This document shows positions 44,769-54,454 of a DNA stretch of 64,000 nucleotides, in pieces (the first letter of the stretch is position 1; every line of letters starts with the position of its first letter). The DNA comes from Stutzerimonas kunmingensis (GTDB lineage: Bacteria; Pseudomonadota; Gammaproteobacteria; Pseudomonadales; Pseudomonadaceae): assembly GCF_900114065.1 (NCBI RefSeq), contig NZ_FORS01000002.1, positions 124,001-188,000 of the forward strand. The letters are read 5' to 3'. The notes under the pieces were generated by a model. That model was not told where the DNA came from. It saw only the letters and a program-made list of their open reading frames with translations, and searched no databases. The position numbers and the translations under genes are program-made.

Positions 44769-45935
44769 ATGAATCTTCACGAGTACCAAGGTAAACAACT
44801 GTTCGCTGAATACGGTCTGCCCGTGTCCAAAGGCTATGCGGTAGATAGCCCGAAGGAAGCAGCGGAAGCCTGCGACAAGATCGGCGGCACACAATGGGTG
44901 GTCAAGGCCCAAGTGCATGCCGGTGGACGTGGCAAGGCGGGTGGCGTAAAGCTGGTTCGCAGCAAGGATGAGGCCCGGGCGTTCGCCCAGCAGTGGCTCG
45001 ACAAGCGTCTGGTGACCTACCAGACCGATGCCAATGGTCAGCCGGTCAGCAAGATTCTGGTCGAGGCGTGCACCGATATCGACAAGGAGCTCTACCTGGG
45101 CGCCGTGGTCGATCGCGCCAGTCGCCGGATCGTCTTCATGGCGTCGACCGAAGGTGGCGTGGACATCGAAAAAGTCGCTCACGACACGCCCGAGAAAATC
45201 CTCAAGGCCACCATCGATCCACTGGTGGGCGCGCAGCCCTTCCAGGCGCGCGAACTGGCGTTCCAGTTGGGCCTCAAGGGTGACCAGGTCAAGCAGTTCG
45301 TACACATCTTCGTCGGCCTCGCCCAGCTGTTCCAAGACTATGACCTGGCCCTGCTGGAAGTGAACCCGCTGGTGATCAAGACCGACGGCAATCTGCACTG
45401 CCTGGACGCCAAGATCAACATCGATAGCAACGCCATCTATCGCCAGCCGAAGCTGCGCGACATGGCCGACCCGTCACAGGACGATCCGCGCGAGGCGCAT
45501 GCTGCCAAGTGGGAGCTGAATTACGTGGCGCTCGACGGCAACATCGGTTGCATGGTCAACGGTGCCGGTCTGGCCATGGGCACCATGGACATCGTCAACC
45601 TGCACGGCGGCGCGCCGGCGAACTTCCTCGACGTGGGCGGTGGCGCCACCGAGGAGCGCGTGACCGAAGCGTTCAAGATCATTCTCTCCGACAGCAATGT
45701 CGCTGCGGTTCTGGTGAACATCTTCGGTGGCATCGTGCGTTGCGACATGATCGCCGAGGGCATCATCGGTGCCGTGCGTGAAGTGGGGGTCAAGGTGCCG
45801 GTGGTGGTGCGGCTGGAAGGCAACAACGCCGACCTGGGCGCCAAGATGCTGAGTGAGAGCGGTCTGAACATCATCGGTGCGAACAGCCTGACCGATGCGG
45901 CCATTCAGGTTGTCAAAGCCGCGGAGGGCAAGTAA
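44769..45935 (+). CDS. sucC: Succinyl-CoA synthetase beta subunit
   Basis: ADP/GDP-binding subunit of succinyl-CoA synthetase, 388 residues. ATP-grasp domain in the first half ([20 protein letters not shown] near 38-57). The C-terminal CoA-ligase-type domain has [15 protein letters not shown]. It starts [20 protein letters not shown], as usual. The last base of its stop codon is the first base of the sucD ATG. Confidence 0.98.
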   Translation: MNLHEYQGKQLFAEYGLPVSKGYAVDSPKEAAEACDKIGGTQWVVKAQVHAGGRGKAGGVKLVRSKDEARAFAQQWLDKRLVTYQTDANGQPVSKILVEACTDIDKELYLGAVVDRASRRIVFMASTEGGVDIEKVAHDTPEKILKATIDPLVGAQPFQARELAFQLGLKGDQVKQFVHIFVGLAQLFQDYDLALLEVNPLVIKTDGNLHCLDAKINIDSNAIYRQPKLRDMADPSQDDPREAHAAKWELNYVALDGNIGCMVNGAGLAMGTMDIVNLHGGAPANFLDVGGGATEERVTEAFKIILSDSNVAAVLVNIFGGIVRCDMIAEGIIGAVREVGVKVPVVVRLEGNNADLGAKMLSESGLNIIGANSLTDAAIQVVKAAEGK

Positions 45936-46819
45936 TGAGCGTATTGATCAACAAGGACACCAAGGTCATTTGCCAGGGCTTCACCGGCTCGCAAGGTACC
46001 TTCCACTCCGAGCAGGCCATTGCCTACGGCACGAAGATGGTCGGCGGCGTCACGCCGGGCAAGGGCGGCACCATGCACCTCGGTCTGCCGGTATTCAACA
46101 CCGTTCGGGAGGCCGTCGAGACCACCGGTGCTGACGCCTCGGTGATCTACGTGCCGGCGCCGTTCTGCAAGGACTCGATCCTCGAAGCGGCTTTCGGTGG
46201 GATCAAGCTCATCGTCTGCATCACCGAAGGCATTCCGACACTGGATATGCTCGAGGTTAAGATCAAGTGCGACGAGCTGGGTGTGCGCCTGATCGGGCCG
46301 AACTGCCCGGGTGTGATCACGCCGGGTGAGTGCAAGATTGGCATTCAGCCTGGGCACATCCATATGCCCGGCAAGGTCGGCATCGTCTCGCGTTCCGGCA
46401 CGCTGACCTACGAAGCCGTGAAGCAGACCACCGACGCCGGTTTCGGCCAGTCGACCTGTGTTGGCATCGGTGGTGACCCTATTCCGGGCTCGACCTTCAT
46501 CGATATCCTCAAGCTGTTCCAGGATGATCCGCAGACCGAGGCCATAGTCATGATCGGCGAGATCGGCGGTTCGGCCGAGGAAGAAGCGGCGGCCTTCATC
46601 AAGGCCAACGTGACCAAGCCAGTCGTTTCCTACATCGCGGGTGTCACCGCTCCGGCTGGCAAGCGGATGGGGCACGCCGGCGCGATCATTTCTGGCGGCA
46701 AGGGAACGGCGGAAGAGAAATTCGCAGCCCTGCAGGACGCCGGTGTGAAGACCGTTCGCTCGCTTGCCGATATCGGCAAGGCGCTGGCGGAAGTGACTGG
46801 CTGGGAAATGAAGGCCTGA
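45935..46819 (+). CDS. sucD: Succinyl-CoA synthetase alpha subunit
   Basis: CoA-binding and phosphohistidine subunit, 294 residues. The N-terminal segment [17 protein letters not shown] binds CoA. The phosphorylated His247 is in [17 protein letters not shown]. It is translationally coupled to sucC through TAATG. It completes the run of TCA genes on this strand and ends in two GC-rich hairpins. Confidence 0.98.
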   Translation: MSVLINKDTKVICQGFTGSQGTFHSEQAIAYGTKMVGGVTPGKGGTMHLGLPVFNTVREAVETTGADASVIYVPAPFCKDSILEAAFGGIKLIVCITEGIPTLDMLEVKIKCDELGVRLIGPNCPGVITPGECKIGIQPGHIHMPGKVGIVSRSGTLTYEAVKQTTDAGFGQSTCVGIGGDPIPGSTFIDILKLFQDDPQTEAIVMIGEIGGSAEEEAAAFIKANVTKPVVSYIAGVTAPAGKRMGHAGAIISGGKGTAEEKFAALQDAGVKTVRSLADIGKALAEVTGWEMKA

Positions 46820-46828
46820 TGTGACGCC

Positions 46829-46909
46829 CGCCCGGCTGCAGCCGGGCGTTCGAGCTGCTCAGTCTTCGCATGCCCCGAGGCAGACCTGACGGTTCTGCCT
46901 CGGGGCTTT
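46829..46909 (+). terminator. Two consecutive hairpins after sucD
   Basis: CGCCCGGC, loop TGCA, GCCGGGCG (46829-46848), then a 13-bp stem GCCCCGAGGCAGA with TCTGCCTCGGGGC (46872-46906) followed by TTT. The second is a strong intrinsic terminator for the suc transcript. Confidence 0.85.
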
Positions 46910-47270
46910 CAGCTTTGGGTTTGGTAATGTTGCAGCTTCAATCGCTGCTTGGTCCCGCGCTTCATCTATCACGCGTTGAGCGCTTCAACCCTGCGGCGCG
47001 ACGTTTTTTCGCGGCCAATGCTGACGCTCCGGTCAGCATCCATCGCCGCATCGTGGCATCATTGCCGCTCATTCATACGCTTGTTCGGTCCACAAGAGCG
47101 ACAGCGTGCAACGAAGGATTCGGCCCAACCGGCTGAATGACGTTTCCCCTTATCCCTGAAGGAAACCCGTAATCCCATCATTCAGGCCAATATGAACCGC
47201 TGACCCGTCGCGCTCGTGGCATGTGCGTCGCGTTCATTTATGCCGTCATCCATTTGGTAGTTTTTTCCGC
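46910..47270. other. Gap between sucD terminator and brnQ
   Basis: There is no supported gene. Short open frames exist but lack ribosome sites and family resemblance. A presumed brnQ promoter lies here, and I cannot assign it with confidence. Confidence 0.4.
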
Positions 47271-48590
47271 ATGAATCGTTTGAAAGGTTTCGACCTGCTG
47301 GCTCTTGGCTTCATGACATTTGCGCTGTTCCTTGGCGCCGGCAACATCATCTTCCCGCCCAGCGCCGGTATGGCGTCGGGCGAGTTTATCTGGCAGGCGG
47401 CATTGGGCTTCTTGCTGACAGGTGTCGGGTTGCCGCTGCTGACCGTCGTTGCGCTGGCGCGAGTGGGTGGGGGCATGGACCGTCTGACCGCACCGCTCGG
47501 CAAGGTTGCTGGTACGGTGCTGGCGGTGGCCGTCTACCTGGCGATCGGTCCGCTGTTCGCGACTCCGCGCACCGCCGTCGTTTCGTTCGAGATGGGCATT
47601 GCGCCATTCAGCGGTAACGCCGGCATGCCGCTATTCATCTACACGCTGGTGTTCTTCGCGGCCATGCTGTTCCTGGTGCTGAACCCCGGTCAGCTGGTCA
47701 ACCGTATCGGCAAGTTCATTACGCCGGTGCTGCTGGCGGCACTGCTGGTGCTCGGTGGCGCGGCGATTTTCGCCCCGGCGGGAGAGGTCGGTGCTGCGAG
47801 TGAGAGTTACCGTGCGTCGCCGCTGATCAAGGGTTTTCTCGAGGGCTATCTGACCATGGATACCCTCGGCGCTTTGGTTTTCGGCATCGTGATCGCCACC
47901 GCCATTCGCGACCGCGGTGTCACCGAGCCCGCGCTGGTTACCCGTTACTCGATGATTGCCGGCGTGATAGCTGCGGTCGGGCTGTCGCTGGTCTATCTCG
48001 CTCTGTTCTATCTCGGTGCTACCAGCCAGGGCATCGCCGCCGGTGCGGAGAACGGCGTGCAGATTCTGACGACCTACGTGCAACATACGTTCGGCACACC
48101 GGGCAGCCTGCTGCTCGCAGTAGTCATCACGCTGGCCTGCCTGACCACGGCGGTCGGCCTGACCACGGCCTGTGGCGAGTTCTTCAGCGCATTGCTGCCG
48201 GTTTCCTATCGCACAGTGGTGGTCGTTTTCGCTCTGTTCAGCCTGCTGGCGGCCAACCAGGGTCTGACGCAGTTGATCAGTGTGTCGGTGCCGGTCTTGG
48301 TGGGCCTTTACCCGCTGGCCATCGTCCTGGTTGCTCTGAGCTTGCTGGATCGCTTCTGGGTTTCGCCCTCGCGGGTGTTCGTGCCGGTCATGGCGGTGAC
48401 GCTGATCTTCGGCGTTGTCGATGGACTTGCCGCCGCGGGCTTCACCGATTGGGTTCCGGTGCTGTTCACGCAGTTGCCATTGGCCGATCAGAGCATGGGC
48501 TGGCTGGTTCCGGTTCTGGTGATGCTGGTGTTTGCAGTCGTCACTGATCGCCTGCTCAGTCGCGCCGATCAGGCACAGCATCACGCCTGA
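47271..48590 (+). CDS. brnQ: Branched-chain amino acid transport carrier BrnQ/BraB
   Basis: Na+-coupled LIV-II carrier of 439 residues and about twelve helices, importing leucine, isoleucine and valine. The family start MNRLKGFDLLALGFMTFALFLGAGNIIFPP is clear, as are AIGPLFATPRTAVVSFEMG and a late Cys/Thr-rich helix. The ATG at 47271 is chosen over in-frame codons upstream because it gives the conserved N-terminus. Monocistronic; in Pseudomonas this carrier gene commonly follows sucD. Confidence 0.95.
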   Translation: MNRLKGFDLLALGFMTFALFLGAGNIIFPPSAGMASGEFIWQAALGFLLTGVGLPLLTVVALARVGGGMDRLTAPLGKVAGTVLAVAVYLAIGPLFATPRTAVVSFEMGIAPFSGNAGMPLFIYTLVFFAAMLFLVLNPGQLVNRIGKFITPVLLAALLVLGGAAIFAPAGEVGAASESYRASPLIKGFLEGYLTMDTLGALVFGIVIATAIRDRGVTEPALVTRYSMIAGVIAAVGLSLVYLALFYLGATSQGIAAGAENGVQILTTYVQHTFGTPGSLLLAVVITLACLTTAVGLTTACGEFFSALLPVSYRTVVVVFALFSLLAANQGLTQLISVSVPVLVGLYPLAIVLVALSLLDRFWVSPSRVFVPVMAVTLIFGVVDGLAAAGFTDWVPVLFTQLPLADQSMGWLVPVLVMLVFAVVTDRLLSRADQAQHHA

Positions 48591-48710
48591 CTTGTTCTCG
48601 CGCTGCGCCGCGGCTGACGATAGATCGGTCGCGGGGTAGCGCTGACATTAGGCGCAAGCTTCGGCGACGCGGTGCTGGCTATAATCGCGTGATGTCTCCG
48701 AGGGCGCGCC

Positions 48711-49436
48711 ATGACGTTATCCGATTCAACCCTGCCGCATCTGATCGCCGTGCTCTGGTTCATCGTCTGTTGGGCTGGATACACCCGCTACGCGAGCTGG
48801 CGCGGTCGGGATACGGCTTGTCTGGCGAGTGTGTTGCACCTCTATCGGCAGGACTGGATGCAGCGCCTGCTGTTGCGTGACAACCGTATCGCCGATGCCA
48901 ACGTGATCGGCAATCTGGAGCGCAACGCATCGTTCTTTGCATCCAGCACGCTGATCATCCTTGCAGGCATCCTGACCGCGTTGGGTGCATCCGATCGAGC
49001 GGTTTCGCTATTGGCCGACCTGCCATTTGCGCAACCGGTCAGCCGCGGTCTTTCGGAAGTCAAGCTGCTGTGTCTGGCGGTCGTCTTCGTCTATGCGTTC
49101 TTCACCTTCAGCTGGTGCATGCGCCAGTACAACTTCGCCGCGGTACTGGTTGCTTCGGCGCCGATGGTGGGCGAGCGCAACGTCAGTGATCAGGAGCGCA
49201 GGGCTTTCGCCGAGCGTGCGGCGCGGGTCCTGTCCATGGCGGCCAACCAGTTCAACTTCGGCTTGCGCGCCTATTACTTCGGCATGGCCACCTTGGCCTG
49301 GTTCGTTCACCCCTGGTTCTTCATGTTGGTCACCACAGGCGTGGTCCTGATCCTCTACCGCCGCGAATTCCACTCGGACGTGCTCGGGGTGATGGTATTC
49401 ACGCCAACTTCCCCGGCCGAAATGCCCAAGGAATAG
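48711..49436 (+). CDS. DUF599 membrane protein
   Basis: A 241-residue inner-membrane protein of the DUF599 family, with four predicted helices (about 8-25, 77-97, 115-135 and 195-220). The conserved NRIADANVIGNLERNASFFASS region and a Met/Arg/Asn-rich loop (WCMRQYNFAAVLV) are visible. Function unknown. It precedes the two thioesterase genes by 58 bp and may be cotranscribed with them. Confidence 0.88.
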   Translation: MTLSDSTLPHLIAVLWFIVCWAGYTRYASWRGRDTACLASVLHLYRQDWMQRLLLRDNRIADANVIGNLERNASFFASSTLIILAGILTALGASDRAVSLLADLPFAQPVSRGLSEVKLLCLAVVFVYAFFTFSWCMRQYNFAAVLVASAPMVGERNVSDQERRAFAERAARVLSMAANQFNFGLRAYYFGMATLAWFVHPWFFMLVTTGVVLILYRREFHSDVLGVMVFTPTSPAEMPKE

Positions 49437-49494
49437 GGCGCGTGCATGGCAAGGCGGTATCATGCGCGCCTTGAGCCATCCCCCGAGAATTCGA

Positions 49495-49956
49495 ATGAGC
49501 GATAGCCAGATACTCGAGCGCACCCAGCGCTTCTTGTCCTTTCTGCGACACTGTCAGGTGCTGGGGCTTACAGTCGAGCATGCCGACAGCCGCGGCCTTA
49601 CCCTGCGCCTTCCATACAGCGAGAAGATCATCGGAAACCCGGAAACCGGCGGAGTCCATGGCGGCGCGATCACCACGCTAATGGACACCACCTGCGGCAT
49701 TTCAACGGCCTGCGCCCTGCCGGAGCTGGAAGTTTGCCCGACGCTCGATCTGCGAATCGACTACATGCATCCCGCCGAGGCCGGACACGATATCTTCGGC
49801 TTCGCCGAGTGCTACCGCGTCACCCCAACGGTCATCTTTACTCGTGGCGTCGCCTATCAGCGCGACATCAACGAACCGATCGCTCATGTGGTAGGCACCT
49901 TCATGCGCATGGGCAAGGCTGCACCGGCAGCCATGGGCAAGGAGGGCGGCGCATGA
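49495..49956 (+). CDS. PaaI-type hotdog thioesterase
   Basis: A 153-residue hotdog-fold acyl-CoA thioesterase. The motif ETGGVHGGAITTLMDTTCG carries the HGG turn and the Asp typical of the PaaI group. The strand RIDYMHPAEAG is also characteristic. Substrate unknown. The ATG at 49495 (MSDSQILERTQ) fits the family; upstream extension is unlikely. Its TGA overlaps the ATG of a second hotdog gene (ATGA), so the two are translated together. Confidence 0.88.
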   Translation: MSDSQILERTQRFLSFLRHCQVLGLTVEHADSRGLTLRLPYSEKIIGNPETGGVHGGAITTLMDTTCGISTACALPELEVCPTLDLRIDYMHPAEAGHDIFGFAECYRVTPTVIFTRGVAYQRDINEPIAHVVGTFMRMGKAAPAAMGKEGGA

Positions 49957-50396
49957 GCGATCTCAACCTCAACGAGCTGGTCCAGCATGCACACGCCAAC
50001 AACGATTACGACTCGCTGATCAAACTGGTGCCGTACGCCAAGCTGATCGGCATCGAGTGCCTGCGGCTCGGTGACGAAATGGTTTTTCGTCTGCCGCAGA
50101 ACGAGGACAACATCGGCAATCCGCTGCCGGCCATTCACGGCGGGGTCATCGCAGGCTTCATGGAGCACGCGGCGATGCTGCATCTGCTGATGTTCATGGG
50201 CGCGCCACATTTGCCCAAAATCATCGACTTCTCGATAGATTATCTACGCGCCGGTCACTATCGTGACACCTTTGCCGCCTGCCAGGTCTGGCGCCAGGGT
50301 CGCAGGGTCGCCAATGTCGCGATCACCGCCTGGCAGACCCATCAGGCCGAGCCCATCGCCACCGCCCGCTGCCATTTCAAGATCGACGAGCCCTGA
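49953..50396 (+). CDS. Hotdog-fold thioesterase-like protein, second copy
   Basis: A 147-residue hotdog protein with LPAIHGGVIAGFMEHAAML in place of the PaaI active-site segment: the acidic residue is Glu rather than Asp, and the surroundings differ from the partner gene. DFSIDYLRAG is the matching strand. The overlap with the preceding gene suggests a hetero-oligomer or two activities in one pathway. A hairpin (CCCTGACG-CATT-CGTCAGGG, 50391-50410) overlaps its stop codon. Confidence 0.85.
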   Translation: MSDLNLNELVQHAHANNDYDSLIKLVPYAKLIGIECLRLGDEMVFRLPQNEDNIGNPLPAIHGGVIAGFMEHAAMLHLLMFMGAPHLPKIIDFSIDYLRAGHYRDTFAACQVWRQGRRVANVAITAWQTHQAEPIATARCHFKIDEP

Positions 50397-50461
50397 CGCA
50401 TTCGTCAGGGTGGCGTTGCGGTGTGCGGCGTCACCTTGTGCGATTGCGTGAAGGAACTTGA

Positions 50462-51703
50462 ATGGAAGCACTTCTCATCCTCGGCGGCTTGCTGCTGATT
50501 CTTGCTGGCGCCGTCTGGCTCATCAGCCTGGCATTCTCGACGAGCTTGCTCTGGGGCTTGGGTAGCCTGCTGCCTCCATTGACGTTGGCGTTCGTATTCA
50601 GTCACTGGCGCGTTGCGCGCAAGGCACTGATCCTGTCCTGTCTGGGTTTCATTCCGCTGATCGTGGGGCTGTCGCTGCTGGCCAGTCGCGATGCCGAGCG
50701 GCTGGAGGCGATTTTCAGTCTGCGTTGGCTGCCAACCCAGGTCGAGCCGGATCTTGCCATGGGGGTGCGCGGGGAATTGAACGGACGTCGATTCGCGCCG
50801 CAACAGGGTGAGCTCATAAATGGCGTACTGAATCTGCGTGAGGGGAAGGGCTTCTTCGCTCGCCAGGAGGTGACGATTCGCCTGCGCGAACCGATCGAGG
50901 GTGCGTTGCGCATCGACGTTCTGCCCGACGACATCGGCGCAGTGCCTGAGGTCGAAATCGCCTGGCTGAACCCCGATCAGGAGCTGCCGGAGACGCGACG
51001 CCTCGATCGCGGTTACACGTTGCATCTTGATCTGCAACCGGTGGCGCCGAACAAGCTGCGTGGCGATTTCCATCTCGTGCTGCCGCCACAGTTCGACACC
51101 AGCATCACCGGCGTCATCGAGCTGTACACCGATCGCCTGCGCTACCTGAACGGTCAGGTCGACCGCCGCCATGATTCGCGGGACACCCTGGCCTTCGTGA
51201 TCGAGGACTACCTGCAGCGTCGTCACGCGAGCCGGGACGTCGCTTTGCAATCGACGCCCGTCGTCACGTTGCCGGCCGAAGAGTTGGAGGTTGAGGTCCA
51301 GGCTCAGGTGAAGGGCGAGATGCAGGCGTTCACGCTGCCCCTGGCAAAGAACGAGCAGGGCTGGCACGTCAGGGGCGATGACTATCCGCCCCTGACCGAA
51401 CCTGCGGTGGAGACACCTGTAACGACGATCAAGGCGGCTGAGCCCGTTGCTGCGACGGTGCCGCAAAGCAGTCTGGATCGGCGACTGCGCTTCTCGATGG
51501 AGCAGGTCCTGCGCACGCCTGACCGCTATCAGCACCTGTTGATGCGCGCGCACACCGAGCGCGGCGGTGTTGCAGAAGGGCGCTTCGCTGGTCTGGATAG
51601 CGAGGGCAATCTGATCATCAGGCGGGTCATCAGCGGCCCAGGCGAAGCGACCTATAACCTGGCTCCCGGGGAGATCGTGCTGCTCGAACTCGTTGACCCT
51701 TGA
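50462..51703 (+). CDS. Unknown membrane-anchored protein upstream of htpG
   Basis: A 413-residue protein I do not recognise. Three closely spaced hydrophobic segments fill the first 75 residues or so (4-27, 30-47, 56-74). The rest is a soluble region that looks beta-rich and charged (about 90-345), followed by a basic C-terminal part with TERGGVAEGRFAGLDSEGNLIIRR that resembles a small beta-barrel. No catalytic motif is evident. The ATG at 50462 lacks a strong ribosome site. It precedes htpG by 120 bp, and a link to protein quality control is speculation. Confidence 0.75.
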   Translation: MEALLILGGLLLILAGAVWLISLAFSTSLLWGLGSLLPPLTLAFVFSHWRVARKALILSCLGFIPLIVGLSLLASRDAERLEAIFSLRWLPTQVEPDLAMGVRGELNGRRFAPQQGELINGVLNLREGKGFFARQEVTIRLREPIEGALRIDVLPDDIGAVPEVEIAWLNPDQELPETRRLDRGYTLHLDLQPVAPNKLRGDFHLVLPPQFDTSITGVIELYTDRLRYLNGQVDRRHDSRDTLAFVIEDYLQRRHASRDVALQSTPVVTLPAEELEVEVQAQVKGEMQAFTLPLAKNEQGWHVRGDDYPPLTEPAVETPVTTIKAAEPVAATVPQSSLDRRLRFSMEQVLRTPDRYQHLLMRAHTERGGVAEGRFAGLDSEGNLIIRRVISGPGEATYNLAPGEIVLLELVDP

Positions 51704-51823
51704 CTGGACTGGCCGGCGTTGCGACGCGTCGGCTGCCCTTGAAAATCATCGCCACGCCCCCATCTGCCAGACATCGCCGCAACCGCGGTCCGTGCCATTA
51801 CGCTGATGTGGAGTTTGTAGACG

Positions 51824-53728
51824 ATGAGTGTGGAGACTCAAAAAGAAACCCTGGGCTTCCAGACCGAAGTGAAGCAGCTGCTTCATCTGATGATCCATTC
51901 GCTGTATTCCAACAAGGAAATCTTCCTTCGCGAGCTGATTTCCAACGCCTCCGATGCCGCCGACAAGCTGCGCTTCGAAGCGCTGGCCAAGCCGGAGCTG
52001 CTTGAGGGTGGCGCTGATCTGAAGATTCGCCTCAGCTTTGACAAGGATGCCAATACCGTCACCCTGGAAGACAACGGCATCGGCATGAACCGCGATGACG
52101 TGATCGCGCATCTGGGTACCATCGCCAAGTCTGGTACTGCCGACTTCCTGAAAAATCTCTCTGGCGACCAGAAGAAGGATTCGCACCTGATCGGTCAGTT
52201 CGGTGTGGGCTTCTATTCGGCGTTCATCGTCGCCGACAAGGTCGACGTCTACAGCCGCCGCGCCGGTACCCCGGCCAGCGAAGGGGTGCATTGGTCGTCG
52301 AAGGGCGAGGGCGAATTCGAAGTCGCCACCGTCGAAAAGGCCGAACGCGGCACCCGCATCGTCCTGCACCTGAAGAAGGGCGAAGAAGAGTTTGCCGATG
52401 GCTGGCGCCTGCGCAACATCGTCAAGAAGTACTCCGATCACATCGCGCTGCCGATCGAGTTGCCTAAAGAGTTCCACGGCGAGGAGAAGGACAAGCCGGC
52501 CGAGCAGGAGTGGGAGACGGTCAACCGCGCCAGCGCCCTCTGGACCCGTCCGCGCACCGAGGTGAAGGACGAGGAGTATCAGGAGTTCTACAAGCACGTC
52601 GCTCACGACTTCGACAATCCACTGTCCTGGAGCCACAACAAGGTCGAGGGCAAGCTCGAGTACACCTCGCTGCTCTATGTGCCCGGCCGTGCGCCATTCG
52701 ATCTGTATCACCGCGAAGCGCCGAAAGGCCTGAAGCTCTATGTACAGCGCGTGTTTATCATGGATCAGGCGGACGAGTTCCTGCCGCTGTACCTGCGCTT
52801 CGTCAAGGGCGTGGTCGATTCCAACGACCTGTCGCTCAACGTGTCCCGCGAAATCCTGCAGAAGGATCCGGTTATCGATTCGATGAAGTCGGCGCTGACC
52901 AAGCGCGTGCTGGACATGTTGGAGAAGCTGGCCAAGGACAAGCCCGAGGACTACAAGAAGTTCTGGTCGCAGTTCGGCCAGGTACTCAAGGAAGGTCCGG
53001 CGGAAGATTTTGCCAACAAGGAGAAGATTGCCAGCCTGCTGCGATTTGCCTCCACCAGCGACGCGTCGGGCGAGCAGTCGGTTTCGCTGACCGATTACCT
53101 GTCGCGCATGAAGGAAGGTCAGGACAAGGTTTACTACCTGACTGGCGAAAGCTACGCGCAGGTCAAGAACAGCCCGCACCTGGAAGTCTTCCGCAAGAAA
53201 GGCGTCGAGGTACTGCTGCTCACTGATCGTATCGACGAATGGCTGATGAGCTACCTGACCGAGTTCGACGGCAAGCAGTTCGCCGATGTTGTGCGCGGCG
53301 ACCTGGATCTGGGCAAGCTGGATTCCGAAGAGGACAAGAAGGCTCAGGAAGAAATCGCCAAGACCAAGGAAGGGCTGATCGAGCGCCTGAAGGGCGCGCT
53401 GGGTGATGAAGTCGCCGAGGTGCGCGTCTCCCATCGTCTGACCGACTCGCCGGCGATTCTCGCCATTGGCGAGCAGGATCTGGGCCTGCAGATGCGGCAG
53501 ATTCTCGAGGCAAGCGGGCAGAAGGTGCCAGAGTCCAAGCCGATCTTCGAGATCAACCCGCAGCATCCGCTGATCGAAAAGCTCGATGCCGAGCCGGACG
53601 AGGATCGCTTCGCGGATCTGTCGCACATCCTGTTCGACCAGGCTGCGCTGGCGGCGGGGGATAGCCTGAAGGATCCCGCTGCTTACGTGCAGCGTCTGAA
53701 CAAACTGCTGGTCGAACTATCGGCCTGA
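51824..53728 (+). CDS. htpG: Chaperone HtpG (Hsp90)
   Basis: Bacterial Hsp90, 634 residues, a homodimeric ATP-dependent chaperone of the cytoplasm. GHKL ATPase N-domain with [30 protein letters not shown] and [17 protein letters not shown]. The middle domain has the catalytic-loop region YVQRVFIMD and [13 protein letters not shown]. The C-terminal dimerisation domain ends before [11 protein letters not shown] did not identify a heat-shock (sigma-32) promoter in the short upstream gap. Confidence 0.98.
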   Translation: MSVETQKETLGFQTEVKQLLHLMIHSLYSNKEIFLRELISNASDAADKLRFEALAKPELLEGGADLKIRLSFDKDANTVTLEDNGIGMNRDDVIAHLGTIAKSGTADFLKNLSGDQKKDSHLIGQFGVGFYSAFIVADKVDVYSRRAGTPASEGVHWSSKGEGEFEVATVEKAERGTRIVLHLKKGEEEFADGWRLRNIVKKYSDHIALPIELPKEFHGEEKDKPAEQEWETVNRASALWTRPRTEVKDEEYQEFYKHVAHDFDNPLSWSHNKVEGKLEYTSLLYVPGRAPFDLYHREAPKGLKLYVQRVFIMDQADEFLPLYLRFVKGVVDSNDLSLNVSREILQKDPVIDSMKSALTKRVLDMLEKLAKDKPEDYKKFWSQFGQVLKEGPAEDFANKEKIASLLRFASTSDASGEQSVSLTDYLSRMKEGQDKVYYLTGESYAQVKNSPHLEVFRKKGVEVLLLTDRIDEWLMSYLTEFDGKQFADVVRGDLDLGKLDSEEDKKAQEEIAKTKEGLIERLKGALGDEVAEVRVSHRLTDSPAILAIGEQDLGLQMRQILEASGQKVPESKPIFEINPQHPLIEKLDAEPDEDRFADLSHILFDQAALAAGDSLKDPAAYVQRLNKLLVELSA

Positions 53729-53747
53729 TCCCAGGCAGCGATGTACG

Positions 53748-53775
53748 AACGGCCCGTCAAGTGACGGGCCGTTTT
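53748..53775 (+). terminator. Intrinsic terminator after htpG
   Basis: AACGGCCCGTCA, a 2-base loop and TGACGGGCCGTT, then TTCGTTT, 19 bp past the htpG stop. It sits between convergent htpG and the OsmC gene. Confidence 0.8.
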
Positions 53776-53789
53776 CGTTTCGGGTTGCT

Positions 53790-54224
53790 TCAGAGCAGGA
53801 CGCTGATCAGACGAGTGCCGTGGGTGAGATTGTCGGCTACCGGGCAACGCTGCTCGATCTGCTCCAGCAATGCCTGCTTGCCGGCCCGATCCAGATCCGC
53901 GTCGATGTCCACCTTAATGCGCAACTCCTGAAAGCCCGGCCGTACAGCAGGATCGCGTCCGAGCAGTCCGGTGGGATCGTAATCGGCTTCGATCTCGAAG
54001 CGCATGCCGCGCAGTTCGATCTTCTGCTGGTGAGCGATGAAGCGGCCGATGGTGCCGAAACATCCGGCCACTGCCGCCAGAATGGCTTCCAGCGGCGTCG
54101 GGCCGAGGTCCTGGCCCGCCGCGCTCTTTGGCTGGTCCATGATCAGGCGGTGGTTGCCGCATTGCACCTCGATTGCCATTCCGGCATTCAATGTTCCGTG
54201 CGCGCTGATGGTTTTCATTGCCAT
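53790..54224 (-). CDS. OsmC family protein
   Basis: A 144-residue OsmC/Ohr-fold protein, a family of thiol-dependent (hydro)peroxidases. The two conserved cysteines are Cys55 in AAVAGCFGTIGRF and a second near 129 in QRCPVADNL, so catalytic activity is plausible. QDLGPTPLEAILAAVAGC is the family helix. The ATG at 54224 is preceded by AAGGA. The region upstream holds an Anr/FNR-like palindrome (54328-54341), shared with the divergent amidohydrolase gene. Confidence 0.9.
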   Translation of the reverse strand: MAMKTISAHGTLNAGMAIEVQCGNHRLIMDQPKSAAGQDLGPTPLEAILAAVAGCFGTIGRFIAHQQKIELRGMRFEIEADYDPTGLLGRDPAVRPGFQELRIKVDIDADLDRAGKQALLEQIEQRCPVADNLTHGTRLISVLL

Positions 54225-54327
54225 GCGATGGGTCCTTTTGTGAGGCGGAAGAAAAGCAGCGCGCAGTGAGGTAGCGGCTGCGCGGCTGTGGTGATCATGA
54301 GACTAGTTTGATGGCGATGGATGGTCG

Positions 54328-54341
54328 TTGATTTCAGTCAA
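54328..54341. promoter_or_regulatory. Anr/Dnr/FNR-like box in a divergent region
   Basis: TTGATTTCAGTCAA matches TTGAT-N4-ATCAA at nine of ten fixed bases. It lies 104 bp before the OsmC start and 114 bp before the amidohydrolase start, so it could act on either gene. Confidence 0.5.
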
Positions 54342-54454
54342 ATACTGTTGGGGGTATGCCTCGGCTGAGCTTCTGGTCGTGTCCCGCAGCACGGCAAAGC
54401 TGAACGGGTAGCCCTCCTGGCGGTCTACTCGCTGGCTGTCAGGAGGACCGAGCT

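Noticed and set aside
46870..47136. 88-codon open frame after sucD
   Set aside because: It begins inside the suc terminator hairpin, with no ribosome site and no resemblance to a known family.
51746..53626. 626-codon open frame opposite htpG
   Set aside because: Shadow of htpG, with leucine/glutamine-rich nonsense composition.
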